Positions 1 to 7,816 of a stretch of 64,000 nt of DNA are shown piece by piece (within the stretch, counting starts at the first letter, position 1; every line of letters starts with the position of its first letter). The stretch comes from an uncultured Eubacterium sp. GTDB taxonomy: Bacteria > Bacillota > Clostridia > Lachnospirales > Lachnospiraceae. A program made the translations under genes and the position numbers. The notes under the pieces were generated by a model. It made no database searches, was not told where the DNA came from, and saw nothing but the letters and a program-made list of their open reading frames with translations. Where the stretch lies: the NCBI GenBank assembly GCA_910577295.1, contig CAJTLS010000002.1, positions 348-64,347 of the forward strand, read 5' to 3'.

Positions 1-78
1 AAATAGGAAAATCAAGAAAAACTAAGAACCAGATAGAACCCTTTCGTTTTAGGTGTCTATGTTACAGGGGACGGCTCA
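1..78. other. Possible insertion-sequence end at the left edge
   Basis: The CD1108-type reading frame stops abruptly here and is followed by unrelated sequence. That sequence contains GGGGACGG at about 67-74, a motif I associate with the ends of some clostridial insertion sequences. No transposase is visible because the window starts here. The identification as an IS end is inference. Confidence 0.3.
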
Positions 79-1017
79 CTTCGCTTTTGTCAGGCAGTCC
101 GATAATTCATGCGTTCCGCAGTCAATGCTTTCTTCTACACTGTCAATCGGTGGATTCACATTGTAATAGGATTGTGCCGTCTGCATGACATCCGGTTCCG
201 TTCCGCCGCTTTCCTGTTCGATCACGGCAAGACACAGATCCACATAATCATCAATTCCATATTTTTCACAGTATTCCGAGACAAGTTCACGGAAACTTTC
301 TGTCTTTTCAGATACCTGTGCCTGATAGGTTCCGTCCTGTGATTCATTAGCAGCACCGCCGGAGCCAACCACTGCTCCGATTGCTCCCACGATAGCTGCC
401 ACAAGAATAATCAAAAGAAGGGCTATCCATACAGCGGGATTTGCCGCTACTGCCTGAACAACACTTTGTATTGTCTTTACCAAAGATTTTCCTACCTGTG
501 CTCCTGCTTTTGCTCCCGATCGAACAGCCTGTGCCGATTTCTCCGTTGACTTTCTTGCAGCCTTTCTTTTTTCCCTGCTTTGCAGCTTTTTATGCACAAG
601 CGTTTTCATGCCGCCCACTACTGTATGTGCACCTTTTCTGGCAGTTTCTTTAGAAAGCCTGATAGGTGCGTCTTCTGTATACTCCGTATTTCTTTCTTCA
701 TAAGAAGCATCTGCCACACTGCTTCCAAGCAGCATCAGATGCATGGACTGCACCATAAGTTCCCTTGTTTCATGAATAGAAAAAAGGACACGCTCACTTT
801 TGGATGAACTGCCCTTCTTCTGCTTTTTGCCTTTATTTAGTTTTTCAATGCCTTTTTTCTTGAACCGTCTCTTTTTCCGCCGTTTCATTTTTTCTGCCTT
901 AGCCATTTCTCTGGCTTTCTTTAACATTCGCTGTTTGGAACGATAATCCAGACTTTTGAACATACGCTTCGCCGGCTCACTTAATGATTCAATGACCTCT
1001 TTGTCTAGATGATCCAT
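76..1017 (-). pseudogene. Truncated CD1108-type lysozyme of the conjugation system
   Basis: In intact relatives this is a membrane-anchored wall hydrolase that opens peptidoglycan for the transfer channel, with a lysozyme-like domain followed by NlpC/P60. Here a very basic N-terminus (residues 60-100, many KR runs) is followed by one membrane segment near residues 195-220. The start of the lysozyme-like domain is present, with the probable catalytic Glu in AVIEQESGG and a following DVMQ. The protein stops at about 313 residues, before the rest of the lysozyme domain and any NlpC/P60 domain. ATG 1017 is preferred over 1131 because GGAGGTGG lies just upstream. It follows virB4 in the transfer operon, with the toxin locus between them. 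The truncation coincides with foreign-looking sequence at 1-78, so disruption is likelier than a natural short form. Confidence 0.7.
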
Positions 1018-1072
1018 TTGCTGCCACCTCCAATTATATTCAGTGGGCTGTATGTATTCTTTTGATTTTCTG

Positions 1073-1101
1073 TTGAATGTTTTGGGGAAATATGATATAT
1101 T
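1073..1101 (+). promoter_or_regulatory. Promoter of putative antisense antitoxin RNA
   Basis: TTGAAT (1073-1078), a 17-base spacer and TATATT (1096-1101) form a good sigma-A promoter pointing right. It matches the opposing toxin promoter at 1426-1454 in both boxes and in spacing, and also resembles it in the spacer. No protein-coding frame follows, only about 100 bases ending in a terminator. Confidence 0.65.
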
Positions 1102-1107
1102 GATATT

Positions 1108-1212
1108 AGAAAAGGAAAGTACCCACTCCAAAGTGGATGCTCCCAGGGAAATTTAGATGTCCTTACGGACACCGCCTATCCTGTTGGCAGACAGGATAGG
1201 CATTTTTATTTT
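1108..1212 (+). ncRNA. Putative type I antitoxin antisense RNA
   Basis: A transcript from the promoter at 1073-1101 would start near 1108 and end at the hairpin plus T-rich run at 1174-1212, giving an RNA of about 105 nucleotides. Its 3' part is complementary to the end of the toxin mRNA, the convergent 3'-overlap layout known from txpA/RatA in Bacillus subtilis and from type I loci of Clostridioides difficile. Ends are estimated from promoter and terminator, and expression is inferred. Confidence 0.55.
1174..1212. terminator. Terminator shared by toxin and antisense RNA
   Basis: An 11-bp perfect stem (1174-1184 with 1191-1201, loop TGGCAG) is followed on the plus strand by ATTTTTATTTT. It also lies just past the toxin stop codon on the minus strand, where the T-run is weak. 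It probably ends the antisense RNA and may stabilise or end the toxin mRNA. Confidence 0.7.
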
Positions 1213-1322
1213 CGCTTGTTTCTCTTATTGAGAAAGGCAAGCAACGCTATAACAAGACTACCAAAGGCACATAACAATGTTAATATGCCGATGAAAATCG
1301 AAAGTATTTCAAAAGCTGTCAT
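1206..1322 (-). CDS. Putative holin-like type I toxin (38 aa)
   Basis: A 38-residue hydrophobic peptide starts MTAFEILSIFIGILTLL and ends in a basic tail (NKRNKRK). This is the size, single membrane helix and charge pattern of the TxpA/Hol_Tox group of type I toxins, which damage the membrane when overproduced. A strong ribosome-binding site (GGGAGGTGG) precedes ATG 1322. It has its own promoter (1426-1454) and a leader of about 97 bases. A convergent antisense RNA gene overlaps its 3' end. It sits between virB4 and the lysozyme gene of the ICE, where it could stabilise the element. Family assignment is from pattern, not a search. Confidence 0.72.
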   Translation of the reverse strand: MTAFEILSIFIGILTLLCAFGSLVIALLAFLNKRNKRK

Positions 1323-1425
1323 CTGCGCCACCTCCCTTCCTATGTATTCCGGCAAGCCGGTCATTCGGTGTTGGGAGGCTACCACCCTGTCATGGGTACT
1401 TTCCTATGGCTTACGCCATGCAACT

Positions 1426-1454
1426 AATATATCATTTTTCCCGCCATAATTCAA
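1426..1454 (-). promoter_or_regulatory. Promoter of the holin-like toxin
   Basis: On the minus strand TTGAAT (1449-1454), a 17-base spacer and TATATT (1426-1431) stand about 105 bases before the toxin start. The downstream AGGAAAGTACCCA (1393-1405) recurs inverted at 1113-1125 behind the antisense promoter, so the two promoter regions look like an inverted duplication. Confidence 0.65.
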
Positions 1455-1488
1455 CGATTTTCGTCAATTCATCTGCCCTTATTGTCTC

Positions 1489-3927
1489 TTATTTTTTCGA
1501 TGTTTGCTTCGCATTTCTGTCATTAACCATTTCATGAAAATTGGTATTAAATAACTGATAAAGACTACTGTCTTTTTCCATCGTATTATCAAATGGAACA
1601 ATCTTATCACCAAACCGTATAAGTCCCATTCCCGGCTCCGCTCCATTCACACAGGCAAGCTGCTCGGAAGAAATATCAAACAAATCTTCTACCGCTTCCT
1701 TGTCCATTGTTCCCTGATCCAGCAAAAGCATAAATTCGGAATTGGAAACCATTGTTTTCGTAGAACGGTTTCTCTGTGCATCGATTAAGTTCTGGCTCAT
1801 CCCGGTACAGATACCGCCACGCTTTCGGACCTCACGCCACATCTTCTCCAGTGCATGTAAACTGTATTCTTCTCCCCAAAGTTCGTGCATCTCATCCACA
1901 TAAACCCATGTAGCAACTCCATCCGACTGATTATATTTGATCTTAGCCGTGATACTTTCAATCATCACAAGCATTGCCATTGCCCGCATTCGTTTTCCCA
2001 GTTCCGAAAATCCATACACGGTAAAACGGTTCTCATCGGATATGGACTGCTCTCTGGCAAAAATGTCAAGCGTACCATCTGCAAATACTTCCAACTGGTC
2101 TACGATCTCCTGTGCTGCCTCATTTCCATCGTAATGCTCAAGAATATAATCTCTCATCACCGGAATTGTCGGAGATTCCGGACGGTTTCGTGTCCGTCTT
2201 TTATCTTTTCGTTTCTTAAAATATTCCTCATACATATGACTGACTGCCTTATCAATCACAGCGATATGTCTGCTGGTAAGCGGCACCGGTTTCAATGCCT
2301 GCTCACAGATCGTATAAGCAAACTCTGCTTTTTCTGCCACAAAGCGGTCAATGTCCGGCACAACATCCGGTACATGAAACGGATTGACATAAAAGACATT
2401 TTCCGCAGACTGTGTCAGATTGATATACTGACCGCCCCACGCCGCAGCAATGTCTTTGTATTCTCCCATTGGATCTACCACGATAATGTCATCCTTTGAG
2501 AAGCATAACACCTGCCCCATCTCTGATTTCTCATTATAGGACTTTCCGGAACCCGGAACACCAAACACCATCCCGTTTCCATTCTTTAATAATTTACGGT
2601 TTCCGATGATCAGATTTTTGGATACCTTGTTAAATCCGTAGCAGTATCCCAAATCATCATGGATTTCCTGCACATTAAACGGAATGAAAATGGAAAGTTC
2701 TTCAGAGGTGATCGTCCGCATCGTATCAACAAATCTTGCTCCCGTCGGCAATGATGTATTTAAGGCATCAAGCTGTCGATAGGAATGTGGAACAATATCC
2801 ATGTTGTGTGTTTTTCCAATGATACGCACCTTTTCTGTCCGTTCCTCCAGTTCTTCCATTGAAGCAGCTTTTACCACAATGGTGATCCCCACATAAAGAA
2901 GCCGCTCATCAAATGAAGAAATACGATCAAGCATCTCCTCTGTATCTCTTTGCTGCTTTCTCCTCTCGTAATTGATGTTGGTAGAATAATCTCCATTTTC
3001 GTTTTTCAACTCCTGCTCACGGTTAATGCTTCGCTCATTGGACATGTACTTTTTCATCACCATCTGATATGCCACATCATTGTCGAGCGGCTCCACATCC
3101 ATTGAATAAATGATCGGAAAGTCCATGTTTGTCAATTCATTTAAGAATTGATCCGTCAAACCGTTCGGGTATTTTCTGATAAACATCACACAGGCGCAGC
3201 TTCCACCCTCCATCTCCAGATATTCCGGATGCTCCCGTAAAGAAGTATTGATAATGTCATTTCTCCAGTCCCGTTTCAGATGCAGATATTCATTCCAGTT
3301 AAAAGAAAAAGATGCCTCGTCACCCATGCGATAATAACTGTGTAATGCTCGCAAGCGTTCCGTGGCATCTAATGGTATCAGACAGCTCCCCAATCGGTGA
3401 AATAACTGCTGTATGGAAAATTCTATCGTATTGAAATAATTTCTGGCACTTTCATAGTCCGGCTTTCTGCAGCTGACAATAAAATACTTGGATTGCAAAA
3501 GACCTCCCCGACCTTCCTGCAATCGCTTTTCAATCAGTTTGTGGTATTCTTTCGCCAACGGCTCCATTTCTTTGCTGACTGCCTTCTGCAAAATTTCTTC
3601 CCGCAGCCTTCCATTGTCAGCATAATGATTGGATACAATCACTTTGTAACTGACATTCATTGACCGAAGCAGCGTTTCAAACCGCTTGCCGGTTTCTTCT
3701 TTTTCTTCCTCATCCTGTGTGGAAAAGTTAATATCATCAAACAGATACATCCTGTCAAACTGATGAATTTTCTTTTTCCCTCCGTCTTTGTTTGTCGGAC
3801 TCTCCAACTCAAAGATACCATTTTCCGAAATTCGATAGATTGGTATCGTATCCTGGATACACAACGGAACTTTGTAAATGTGTTCCGTCTGTGGAGTCAG
3901 CGAGTCCTTTCTGAATAATTTTAACAT
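1489..3927 (-). CDS. VirB4-like conjugation ATPase
   Basis: This is the cytoplasmic ATPase that powers assembly and substrate transfer of the type IV secretion channel. It is 812 residues long, the usual size for Tn916 Orf16/CTn VirB4 proteins. Walker A is at residues 456-463 (GVPGSGKS), and the Walker B region reads VYVDEMHELW. The N-terminal third matches the VirB4 N-domain in general character. ATG 3927 is supported by AGGAGG upstream. In related elements it usually follows prgI directly. Here the methylase-helicase block and a two-gene cargo lie between them, and a terminator at 3961-3990 separates it from that cargo, so it probably needs its own promoter or read-through. Confidence 0.93.
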   Translation of the reverse strand: MLKLFRKDSLTPQTEHIYKVPLCIQDTIPIYRISENGIFELESPTNKDGGKKKIHQFDRMYLFDDINFSTQDEEEKEETGKRFETLLRSMNVSYKVIVSNHYADNGRLREEILQKAVSKEMEPLAKEYHKLIEKRLQEGRGGLLQSKYFIVSCRKPDYESARNYFNTIEFSIQQLFHRLGSCLIPLDATERLRALHSYYRMGDEASFSFNWNEYLHLKRDWRNDIINTSLREHPEYLEMEGGSCACVMFIRKYPNGLTDQFLNELTNMDFPIIYSMDVEPLDNDVAYQMVMKKYMSNERSINREQELKNENGDYSTNINYERRKQQRDTEEMLDRISSFDERLLYVGITIVVKAASMEELEERTEKVRIIGKTHNMDIVPHSYRQLDALNTSLPTGARFVDTMRTITSEELSIFIPFNVQEIHDDLGYCYGFNKVSKNLIIGNRKLLKNGNGMVFGVPGSGKSYNEKSEMGQVLCFSKDDIIVVDPMGEYKDIAAAWGGQYINLTQSAENVFYVNPFHVPDVVPDIDRFVAEKAEFAYTICEQALKPVPLTSRHIAVIDKAVSHMYEEYFKKRKDKRRTRNRPESPTIPVMRDYILEHYDGNEAAQEIVDQLEVFADGTLDIFAREQSISDENRFTVYGFSELGKRMRAMAMLVMIESITAKIKYNQSDGVATWVYVDEMHELWGEEYSLHALEKMWREVRKRGGICTGMSQNLIDAQRNRSTKTMVSNSEFMLLLDQGTMDKEAVEDLFDISSEQLACVNGAEPGMGLIRFGDKIVPFDNTMEKDSSLYQLFNTNFHEMVNDRNAKQTSKK

Positions 3928-3960
3928 TTGTTTTAACCTCCTGTTCTAAGTTTGAGTAAT

Positions 3961-3990
3961 AAAAAAGAACTACCGAAGTAATTCTTTTTC
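3961..3990 (-). terminator. Terminator after the HEPN/zinc-ribbon cargo
   Basis: A short hairpin (AAAGAACTAC, loop CGAA, GTAATTCTTT, one mismatch) is followed on the minus strand by TTTTTTATTA. It lies between the cargo gene ending at 4068 and the start of virB4. Confidence 0.5.
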
Positions 3991-4067
3991 TTATAACATG
4001 TACAAAATATTGCTCCAACAATTCATCTCTGTTCTCTCAACCCTAATAAATGTCTTCAGCAAACTTC

Positions 4068-5060
4068 TCACTTATTTTTTTCATTTAAGCTTTCTTTACA
4101 ATTATCACAATAAATTTCATCATTAAGTGAAAAAAATAATTCATCACATAAAATACAATTTCGCAATTCTGTTAATTTATATTTCATTCCACAACTAAAA
4201 CAAAAATAAAATTTTTTTGTTCTAACCATACTTTCATGATAACAATCTGGGCAAATATACAACGGAAACTTTTCTCCATCATGAACAGTTTCATATTCTG
4301 ATATATTTAAAACATTTTCAATATATTCCTTAGCAACATTTTGGGGATCATCAGAATATCCACAAAAATAACACTCACATTTTGTGTACTCCACATCTGC
4401 GTGCCTCAAAAGTTTCTCCCCACATTCTGGGCATTCCATTAAATTTTCCTTTAAAGTTATGTCCAATGCCCTCGAATTTGCTAGTTTTACGGCATCATCA
4501 TAATGATTTTTTAAACTTCCTATTTTTTCCGTTAGTTCTTGAAAAAATATTTTTTCTTTATTTGTTAACCCATTACTTAAGTTCATATTGGATGGCATTG
4601 TAAATTCTTGGTAATTTTTGCCAAGAAAATCCGCAATTACCTCAACCGCCTTATTTATTATACTCTCAATAGCCCTCGGATTATTATTAATATATCCATG
4701 TTCAAATCTATTTCTTGCCTCTCGTAATTTTTTTAAATGATCTTTCTGCTTTTCATCAAACGAATAACCACATAGCCTTTCTAATCTGTCTATTGCAGTA
4801 TTACTATCTACTGTTTTTAATGAGCCATCTTCATAGCTCTTTTTTGATGCTTTATTCATATCTTCGAAAATGTATGTCCAATGTTCGATGTATAATCGAC
4901 TCTTAAAAACCAATTCAATTCCTGACGACAAATGCAACAATGCGTATTTTAATTCTCTACCTTGTATATTTTCTTCCTCATTTTTCAGCTCCGCTCTTTG
5001 AAGATATGAAATTCCTGATATAATAAAATCCATTCCATTTTCTAACATTGTATACTGCAC
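4068..5060 (-). CDS. HEPN-like protein with C-terminal zinc ribbons
   Basis: I do not recognise a named family. The first 170 residues are helical and contain R116-N-x3-H121, the RNxxxH signature of HEPN ribonucleases, within LREARNRFEHG. The C-terminal 110 residues hold three clusters of CxxC pairs (CPEC/CYFC, CPDC/CFSC, CILC/CDNC), which suggests three zinc ribbons that may bind nucleic acid. GTG 5060 is chosen because GGAGGAGTTAAG lies just before it. An ATG at 5147 in frame has no ribosome-binding site. It is AT-rich compared with the surrounding transfer genes, and is the second gene of a cargo pair with 5163-6278. By analogy with HEPN toxins and abortive-infection proteins it may be an RNase effector; this is inference. 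Confidence 0.75.
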   Translation of the reverse strand: MQYTMLENGMDFIISGISYLQRAELKNEEENIQGRELKYALLHLSSGIELVFKSRLYIEHWTYIFEDMNKASKKSYEDGSLKTVDSNTAIDRLERLCGYSFDEKQKDHLKKLREARNRFEHGYINNNPRAIESIINKAVEVIADFLGKNYQEFTMPSNMNLSNGLTNKEKIFFQELTEKIGSLKNHYDDAVKLANSRALDITLKENLMECPECGEKLLRHADVEYTKCECYFCGYSDDPQNVAKEYIENVLNISEYETVHDGEKFPLYICPDCYHESMVRTKKFYFCFSCGMKYKLTELRNCILCDELFFSLNDEIYCDNCKESLNEKNK

Positions 5061-5162
5061 CTTAACTCCTCCATTCCTTCTCTCTAAATTTCCCTGCTTC
5101 CATTTCACCTCAAAAAGTTTTCCTATATAATTCATTTTTTCTTTCATGTATTAAATAAAAAT

Positions 5163-6278
5163 TTATTTTTTTGATTGATTAATATCATAATGTTCATTCA
5201 ACCATTCATTTAGCTGCTTTATTTGCATTGTAAGGTCGGCGATTTCTTGTGATTGCTGTTTCAAACTTATCTCATCCAAAGATACCGCCGCATCATGAAG
5301 CGTATTTTTTATGACATCTAAGTTATCAATAACAGTTTGATTGCTTTCAACCAACGTTTCTATTTCTTCAACTTGCTGGCTAATCCTAGTAAGATTTTCT
5401 TTCTCCTTTGATGGAAACATCGATTGAGCAATTGGCAAAATCGATATAATTAGTGCAATAATGGAAATAATTAGAGGAATTCGAAACTGCCATTCCCCAG
5501 CAGTCGTGTATAACTGCTGAGCAAACACTCGTAACTTTTCAGTCGAAAGAATTTTTCTCCCGATGTATTCCTCACAATTTTTCTGATGTTCACTATTTAG
5601 TTCCCATTCTTCGTCCATATACGATGTAAGTAAAAAGGTTGGCGGAGATGAATAAAATTCCCCACTAGCATTACCTATCTGTGTAACAGGCTCAACTAAA
5701 GAATCCGGAATCTCATTTGCATGCACTGTAACCAGTGTTTCTGGTTCAGAAGCTACTTTTCTTAATTCAAACAAAACACCGAGATCGTCTGCCACTACAT
5801 CTCTTGGAACTTCCAAAATAAGCGATTCCTGACGCAGATATGCCCATAAACTCATAAATTCTACAATATCATTGAAATTATCAGCAACATGAACACCAGC
5901 TTCAACAAAATCAAAACTGAATGTTTTACCATTGTACTTAACTTCAATAGGCTTAATATTATGGATAAGTTCTGCTTTACAATATTCCCATGCATCATCA
6001 GGAATGTCCTCTGAATTTTTTAGCAACTTATTATCTAAATTGATTGATGTAATTCCCATATTCATAGTGACTGTCCCTTTGATATATGCCTTATCCTCAT
6101 CAATTATTAGCTTATATCGCTTCCCCCCCTCTTCTTCGGTGAACTTTGAAATAGGACGCGATAAATCGTATTTGCGAAGATGCCATTTTTGAAATTCTTT
6201 TAAATAGGACGGAATATCATAGACCGTTCCTTTAATAATAGCGCCTACTATCTGTTTTTGATGCTTAGTAAGTTTCAT
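5163..6278 (-). CDS. Membrane-anchored coiled-coil protein, cargo partner
   Basis: No family was recognised. A soluble N-terminal region of about 260 residues is followed by one strong membrane helix (267-288, PLIISIIALIISILPIAQSM). After it comes a predicted coiled coil of about 80 residues rich in E, Q, L and I. ATG 6278 is preferred over 6323 because GAAAGGAGG lies just upstream. The gene is AT-rich and immediately precedes the HEPN/zinc-ribbon gene. It sits between the ICE radC-like gene and virB4, a cargo position. A membrane-bound sensor or anchor paired with a cytoplasmic nuclease is a reasonable working idea. Confidence 0.75.
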   Translation of the reverse strand: MKLTKHQKQIVGAIIKGTVYDIPSYLKEFQKWHLRKYDLSRPISKFTEEEGGKRYKLIIDEDKAYIKGTVTMNMGITSINLDNKLLKNSEDIPDDAWEYCKAELIHNIKPIEVKYNGKTFSFDFVEAGVHVADNFNDIVEFMSLWAYLRQESLILEVPRDVVADDLGVLFELRKVASEPETLVTVHANEIPDSLVEPVTQIGNASGEFYSSPPTFLLTSYMDEEWELNSEHQKNCEEYIGRKILSTEKLRVFAQQLYTTAGEWQFRIPLIISIIALIISILPIAQSMFPSKEKENLTRISQQVEEIETLVESNQTVIDNLDVIKNTLHDAAVSLDEISLKQQSQEIADLTMQIKQLNEWLNEHYDINQSKK

Positions 6279-6314
6279 TTTTCCTCCTTTCAAAAATATA
6301 CTTATTATAAATTT

Positions 6315-6343
6315 ATTATACACCCATCTATATTTAGAGAAAA
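6315..6343 (-). promoter_or_regulatory. Possible promoter of the HEPN cargo pair
   Basis: TATAAT (minus strand, 6315-6320) lies 17 bases from a weak TTTTCT box (6338-6343), ahead of the gene starting at 6278. The surrounding 90 bases are very AT-rich. The -35 match is poor. Confidence 0.35.
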
Positions 6344-6383
6344 GAGTATAGTTTTCGACATTATTTTACAACTTTCACTTTTC

Positions 6384-7682
6384 TCACCTTCCTCTCCTCA
6401 GTCTGTCCTCTTGCCATAAGCTTCGTTCCTCATTACCGTATATCTCCCCCTTCGGATCAAACCCACCAATTATACGTTCCGCTGATATATTCTCCGGTGT
6501 TTTACCAACTATTTCTACGTCCTGCAGATTTTCAACCAATTCACGAATCTTTTGAATGGCAGTTTCTTCTCCATTGATCTCCGGATAATAACGCAGCATA
6601 TCCAAATCCATCGTTTTACCGGACACCAAATCTACCTGCGTATCTTCCATTTCCGGCTGTCCCGGCTTATGTATCTGAATACCGATACTTGGGATACCGT
6701 TAAGAGAGCCTTTTTGATACTCTTTCCACACTGCAATCGCTTCTTCTGCATTTAAAATGTCATCCCGGTATCTTCCCAGGGAATGAAACTCACCACACTC
6801 AGCCACGGTAAATGTGATTTCTGCTCTCTCCAGTTTTTCTGCAAAGAAATCCTCGACTTCACAGAAACCAAAGGAATCTACATAGAATGCTTTCTTATCA
6901 CCCACGGATTCCAAAACGATCACATCACTTACCGACAGGGAATGGCCGGTAAAATCCTCCGGGCGGTGGAGATTAAATCGTTCATACAAAGTATCCAGTG
7001 TTTCTCCGGGCTTTAATTCCCCCTGATACTTTGATTCATAATCACTGACATTTACCTGCAATCCTATCTCCTGCACATAGTTCATGCCCCAAAAACGGTA
7101 CTGTTCTCCATCGCTTCCGTCCTTGATCTGCAGGATTTCATAAGTAACCGGTGATGTTCCATGGTAAAGTGTTTCTTCTTTCACACCATCTGCCACATGG
7201 GAAATCAAATGTGCATAATGGCTTGGTTCAAACAGCTCCGGTACATTTTTCCGGATACTGAAAGTCTTTCCGGTTCCTCCTGCCACAATGATGTGGTCAT
7301 AAAATGCAATGTCTAACAGTAGGCTGGCATACATCATTTTCTCTGTCACATTGCGATCTGACACGCTCATCTGAAGATCCGATGACGGATGATTGTGAAG
7401 CATGATCATCCCTGCAGCATTACTGAGTATGGCTGTTTTATATAATTCTCTTCCGGTCACCAGAGAAGCATTGACACTCCCGATACTGACCACATTGAAA
7501 TTGATGGGACGCCCCTTGCCATCCAGATTGACAACACAAACTTCTTCTCGGTCAAGTTCTGCTAATACCGGTGCCAGAACAGAAACCGCTTTTTCCGGCG
7601 TATCTATGCGTTCCATACTGAATACCCCTGCTTTATCCGTCAGTTTTAACCGCACCTCCACCTGTTTTAACTCATGCTGCAT
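6384..7682 (-). CDS. RadC-like JAB domain / YodL domain protein
   Basis: The N-terminal 150 residues form a RadC-like JAB domain with the metal motif H96-x-H98-x10-D109 (HNHPSSDLQMSVSD). The middle (from about 180) resembles the YodL domain (RFWGMNYVQEIGL through FYVDSFGFCEV). The C-terminal part resembles small domains found in large polyvalent ICE and phage proteins. Such proteins travel with conjugative elements and are thought to act on incoming DNA or to counter host defences; the reaction is unknown. It overlaps the end of a 41-residue gene and has GGAGGTGG before its ATG. Confidence 0.8.
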   Translation of the reverse strand: MQHELKQVEVRLKLTDKAGVFSMERIDTPEKAVSVLAPVLAELDREEVCVVNLDGKGRPINFNVVSIGSVNASLVTGRELYKTAILSNAAGMIMLHNHPSSDLQMSVSDRNVTEKMMYASLLLDIAFYDHIIVAGGTGKTFSIRKNVPELFEPSHYAHLISHVADGVKEETLYHGTSPVTYEILQIKDGSDGEQYRFWGMNYVQEIGLQVNVSDYESKYQGELKPGETLDTLYERFNLHRPEDFTGHSLSVSDVIVLESVGDKKAFYVDSFGFCEVEDFFAEKLERAEITFTVAECGEFHSLGRYRDDILNAEEAIAVWKEYQKGSLNGIPSIGIQIHKPGQPEMEDTQVDLVSGKTMDLDMLRYYPEINGEETAIQKIRELVENLQDVEIVGKTPENISAERIIGGFDPKGEIYGNEERSLWQEDRLRRGR

Positions 7683-7797
7683 CCGACACCACCTCCACTG
7701 TTATCACCAACATCGTATCCTCCTCTTTTTGTTCGATGAGTTGTTTCAGTTCCTCCAAGGAGTGGATCACAATACCTGTCTTTTCTTTTTTTCTCAT
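7672..7797 (-). CDS. Small ICE protein (41 aa), unknown function
   Basis: The frame begins MRKKEKTGIVIHSLEELKQL and ends EVVSDAA. It is preceded by AAAGGAATTGAGAT, and its stop codon overlaps the first codons of the RadC-like gene, a sign of translational coupling. It fills the only gap between DUF5688 and the RadC-like gene. It has a charged start, an amphipathic helix and a hydrophobic beta-like end. No function can be assigned. Confidence 0.6.
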   Translation of the reverse strand: MRKKEKTGIVIHSLEELKQLIEQKEEDTMLVITVEVVSDAA

Positions 7798-7816
7798 ATC
7801 TCAATTCCTTTCCTGA

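Noticed and set aside
1885..2499. 204-codon frame on the plus strand
   Set aside because: It lies antisense to the conserved Walker A/B part of virB4, has no ribosome-binding site and no family-like features.
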